Shown one piece after another: positions 61,430 through 64,000 of a DNA stretch of 64,000 bases. Each line of letters opens with the position of its first letter. The first letter of the stretch is position 1. The DNA lies in the NCBI GenBank assembly GCA_963744255.1, contig CAVUSZ010000035.1:1-64000 (forward strand). The letters are read 5' to 3'. The notes beneath the pieces were generated by a model. It saw only the letters and a list, made by a program, of their open reading frames with translations. It was not told the origin of the DNA and searched no databases. This DNA comes from DATEDA01 sp963744255. Its GTDB lineage: Bacteria > Pseudomonadota > Gammaproteobacteria > Burkholderiales > SG8-39. Position numbers and translations under genes: made by a program.

Positions 61430-61560
61430 GAAGCCGCCTCGTCTACGGGCGGGTCGCGAAGCTCGGACCTGCGCGGGCGGCGGACGCCAGGCTGGTGGCG
61501 GAGGAGCAGCTCATGCGGCACGGCATGGCCCGGGCGGGGGACTGCGCCTGCACCCGCGCG
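61430..61560 (+). pseudogene. Decayed fragment of a Crp-type regulator
   Basis: The DNA around CTACGGGCGGGTCGCGAAGC resembles the linker and helix-turn-helix part of the Crp-type gene at 62838-62960. Its translation (VYGRVAKL, ADARLVAEEQLMRHG) matches VYGRVAKLLLELAREVDGRL and VVEERLTQQ. It is only about 45 codons and out of register, so it is a remnant of a partial duplication. 61561-61916 holds only a GC hairpin (61758-61777). Confidence 0.5.
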
Positions 61561-61757
61561 ATCGCCCACGTGGTCGCCGCCGCGATCCCGCGGCTATGGA
61601 CGATGCAGGAGGGGATGCCCCCTGCCGGACCGAGAACCACCTGTGGTTCCGCCCCTTCCTCCGGCGCGAACTCGAGTCGATCGCCGGCCGACTGGGGCAG
61701 CGGGCCGACCCTCGCGCGGCGACCCCTCGTACTGGAGGTGCTCGCCCTTCCCGTTGA

Positions 61758-61777
61758 GGCCCCGCAAACGCGGGGCC
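61758..61777. terminator. GC hairpin
   Basis: GGCCCCGC pairs with GCGGGGCC across a 4-base AAAC loop. No U-run on either side. It lies about 140 bases past the end of the small exported protein remnant on the minus strand. Confidence 0.35.
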
Positions 61778-61916
61778 GGCACCTCTCAGTAGCGCTCGAG
61801 GCTGACCGGAGGGAGGGGGACACCGATGGGGTACACGGGGTGCGAATGCGACAGCACCGCCGGATGGGGGCTGTTGCGATGCGCGCGGGCAGGCTGAGCT
61901 TTCCGACGGACCCGCG

Positions 61917-62142
61917 TCAGCATAACCCGGGCTTCTCCGCTGCGGTTCCGGTCGCCGCAATCGCCGTCTTGGCGACGTCCATCGCGCGGCGCGCGTCTGC
62001 CTGGTGGGAGGTCGCTTCGGGCGCGTTCTTCTGGATCTGCGTGCCCTCTGTTGGCGGACGAGAGGCCGGTCGGCTCGGCAAGCGCGGCGCTGGCGCTCAG
62101 GCCGAGGGCGGCGAGGATGACAACGATCGGCTTGCGGGTCAT
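61917..62142 (-). pseudogene. Short exported protein, family A member 3, frameshifted
   Basis: The signal peptide MTRKPIVVILAALGLSASAA, then LAEPT, matches the island members in pattern. After EPT the frame shifts by one base; the alternate frame gives GTQIQKNAPEATSHQADARR and ends EKPGLC-stop at 61917. KNAPEATSHQA corresponds to KNAPEQTSYQA of member 2. The length is 226 bases, so one base is extra. It is outside the tRNA-Phe island. The product as encoded would run on to 61786. Confidence 0.6.
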
Positions 62143-62396
62143 GGGGAGCCTCCTGTCCAGAAGTCCGTCGGTTGATGAGTTCCGGGTCCTACGTGTAGCC
62201 AGTGTCGCGGTTTCTCGGCGGCAAATCCGCGAACGGTGACCGCTGCAGCCTGTGAACTATGCACACTCGGATCGCCGGCCGGCACCGAGGGCGCACTTGG
62301 GCTGCGCTGCGGATGCCCGCCTTTGCAGCGCGCGAGCGGCGATGGCACAACGGGCTGATCTATGATAAGTAGCCACTCGGGGGAGGGGGGCCGCGG

Positions 62397-63056
62397 ATGT
62401 TGGCCGTCGCAGACTCATTGAAGACCGTCCCGTTGTTCTCCGGACTGTCGGAGCGGGAGATCGCGACGCTCGCCGACGCGGCGATCGTGCGCACGTTCCC
62501 CAAGAACACGATCGTGATCACCGAGGGCGAGCGCAGCGATTCGCTCTACGTGATCCTCTCGGGACGCGTCAAGGTGTTCGTCAGCGACGAGAACGGCAGG
62601 GATCTCGTGCTGAACGTCGAGGGCGCGGGCCAGTATTTCGGCGAGCTCGCGCTCGACGAGGGGCCGCGCTCAGCCTCGGTGGCGACGCTGGAGACATGCA
62701 AGATGGCGGTCATCCCGAACGAGGTGCTCAAGGCGTTTCTTGCGAACCACCCTGGGGCGGCTCTGCCGCTCATCCGGGTCCTGATCGGTCACACACGCCG
62801 TGCGACCGAGAGCTTGAAGAACCTGGCGATGCTGGATGTCTACGGGCGGGTGGCGAAGCTGCTGCTGGAGCTTGCGCGGGAGGTGGACGGCAGGCTGGTC
62901 GTGGAAGAGCGGCTCACGCAACAGGACATCGGCGAGCGGGTGGGCGCGTCGCGCGAGATGGTCAGCCGCATCCTCAAGGACCTGACCGCCGGGGGCTACC
63001 TCGGCAACGAGGACGGGAAGATCGTGATTCGCCGCCGGCCGCCGCGCGCCTGGTAG
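62397..63056 (+). CDS. Crp/Fnr-family transcriptional regulator
   Basis: 219 residues. cNMP-binding domain with FPKNTIVITEGERSDSLYVI, GRVKVFVSDENGRDLVL and QYFGELALDEGPRSASVATL (the Glu and Arg that hold cAMP in Crp are kept as GELAL and PRSAS), then a helix-turn-helix LTQQDIGERVGASREMVSRI. Fnr-type Cys are absent, so cAMP or another small ligand is more likely than oxygen. The ribosome site GGGAGGGGGG is strong and a TATGAT -10 lies 30 bases upstream. A decayed fragment of a related gene lies 850 bases upstream. Confidence 0.92.
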   Translation: MLAVADSLKTVPLFSGLSEREIATLADAAIVRTFPKNTIVITEGERSDSLYVILSGRVKVFVSDENGRDLVLNVEGAGQYFGELALDEGPRSASVATLETCKMAVIPNEVLKAFLANHPGAALPLIRVLIGHTRRATESLKNLAMLDVYGRVAKLLLELAREVDGRLVVEERLTQQDIGERVGASREMVSRILKDLTAGGYLGNEDGKIVIRRRPPRAW

Positions 63057-63652
63057 CGCAGCCGATCTTCGCTGGCAAGAGCTGACGTTGCTCATGGGTG
63101 ACGCGGTCTCCTCTTATCGGGGACGCGGTGCGGCGGGTCGATCCGCTCGTGCGCACGATCGCGCCCGCCGGGCGAGCCGGCTAGCGAGCGTCGCCGATCT
63201 GGAATTTCATCCGGTCGAGAGCCGCGCCCTGCCGCTGACCTTGTTGGCGCTGCATCCGATCTTTCTCGTCTGGCGTAGTTCGACATTGCCGGACCGTGAA
63301 ACGGAGGGTGGGCGGGAACGCACGGCAAGCCATCGGGAATCGGTGGAGACACTCGTTCAGTCGGCGTAGGCGTAGCGTCGGATCGCAATCGCGATCCGAC
63401 AGCGCTCCCCTCTCGTATTGCACCCAAGCGACATCGCAAGCCCTGAGGTGCGGGACGCGCGATGAGTGAATCGGTCACGTGGCGCTCAGGGCAATTGTCA
63501 CGCCCGGATCCGAGAAAGGCGCATCCGACTCAGCCAGGCCCGTGTACTCCAAGCGAATGCCTCGCGGCTCGAGTCTCATTCGAATCGCAGGGACATTCGC
63601 TTCGTCGTCCGCTCGCGGAGGGGACGCTTTAACCCTTAAAGGAGTACACGGT
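63057..63652. other. No supported gene
   Basis: Long shadow frames on both strands, none with homology. The last 30 bases contain the ribosome site (AAAGGAG) of the following gene. Nothing else recognised. Confidence 0.5.
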
Positions 63653-64000
63653 ATGGAACGCAGACACAGCATTTCGCAACCGGCCGAGCAACGCGCTCTG
63701 CTTGCAGCAACGCGGAGCCGCGTGAGCATGCGGCCGACAACCATGGCTCGACGAGCAGCGGGGTTGGTGGCGACCGCGGCCGTGATCGTGGCGCTGTCGG
63801 CCGCACCGGCCAGTGCGCAACCAACGACGATCTCGCGCGGAACTCCGACATCGTCGAGTTCGCCGAGAACCTTCGACTGATCGGTTCGGCCTCACGGCGG
63901 ACCAGCGCCTGGTGAGGTTTCGCGTCGCTACGCCCTGGTTGCGGAAAGAGATCGGGACCGTGTATGGATTCAGTCAGACGGACAGCGCGCTCGTGGGCAT
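63653..64000 (+). CDS. DUF4394-type exported protein, partial and frameshifted
   Basis: ATG 63653, behind AAAGGAG, starts a signal peptide (VATAAVIVALSAAPASAQ). Two one-base shifts follow: next frame NDDLARNSDIVEFAENLRLI, then GLTADQRLVRFRVATPWL and GTVYGFSQTDSALVG to the window end. This is the start of a DUF4394 beta-propeller-like domain. The rest lies beyond 64000. Either a decayed gene or indel errors. Confidence 0.65.

Noticed and set aside
62341..62396. Sigma-54 promoter upstream of the Crp-type gene
   Set aside because: TGGCAC is present but the required GC at the -12 element does not follow at the correct spacing; a TATGAT -10 is more plausible.

Overview
The window is a G+C-rich bacterial chromosome segment, most likely from a betaproteobacterium. 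The evidence is gene order and protein sequence: argH divergent from an algZ/algR pair that leads into hemC-hemD-hemX-hemY, a hemA-prfA-prmC block followed further on by a CGFS glutaredoxin gene, thiS-thiG-trmB, and betaproteobacterial-looking tRNA-Phe and tRNA-Gly(CCC). I cannot name a species.

Layout. Positions 1-1190 hold the end of a sensor kinase and two response regulators. A tRNA-Phe gene (1302-1377) follows. The last 46 bases of that tRNA are repeated exactly at 21193-21238, so 1378-21238 is read as a 19.9 kb genomic island inserted at tRNA-Phe, with attL and attR still visible. The island is old and decayed. It holds truncated trkA, trkH, tyrosine integrase, carbonic anhydrase, thermonuclease, flavohaemoglobin, STAND ATPase, ParE-like and serine recombinase genes. 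Genes that look intact include a MoaD-like protein with a BNR-repeat protein, a CDP-alcohol phosphatidyltransferase, a fatty acid hydroxylase, a WbuC-type cupin, a GNAT acetyltransferase, an alpha/beta hydrolase-cyclase fusion and a set of very short exported proteins. Its most unusual feature is a recurring block, the 3' end of an SRAP (YedK/HMCES) gene, present six times and lying between otherwise unrelated modules. The only nearly full-length SRAP copy has lost its catalytic Cys2.

21.2-34.3 kb is mostly core: an RlpA-like protein, a TPR protein, a degenerate EAL protein, then hemA-prfA-prmC. A roughly 7 kb metal section follows (DUF2946, TonB receptor, YcnI and CopC/CopD for copper; modE and modABC with a recognisable ModE operator for molybdate), then grxD. 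34.3-36.25 kb is a small gene-poor patch with remnants. 36.26-49.7 kb is core: thioesterase, DUF4242 protein, LysR regulator, fructosamine kinase, a Ser/Thr kinase fused to a cyclic-nucleotide-binding domain, argH, algZ/algR, hemCDXY and a flavin monooxygenase. 49.7-55 kb holds signalling genes, including a six-PAS histidine kinase with its NarL-type regulator. 55-56.7 kb is trmB-thiG-thiS. 56.8-64 kb holds a frameshifted tricarboxylate-binding protein, tRNA-Gly, a multi-PAS adenylate/guanylate cyclase, a Crp-type regulator with a decayed partial copy upstream, another broken short exported protein and the start of a DUF4394 gene.

How the genes work together. The hem genes supply early tetrapyrrole synthesis (HemA, HemC, HemD). 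Two class III cyclases, a kinase with a cyclic-nucleotide domain and a Crp-type regulator suggest cyclic-nucleotide signalling. The copper and molybdate genes form a metal acquisition block. Single-base frameshifts are frequent, including in genes that otherwise look conserved, so some may be assembly indels rather than real mutations.
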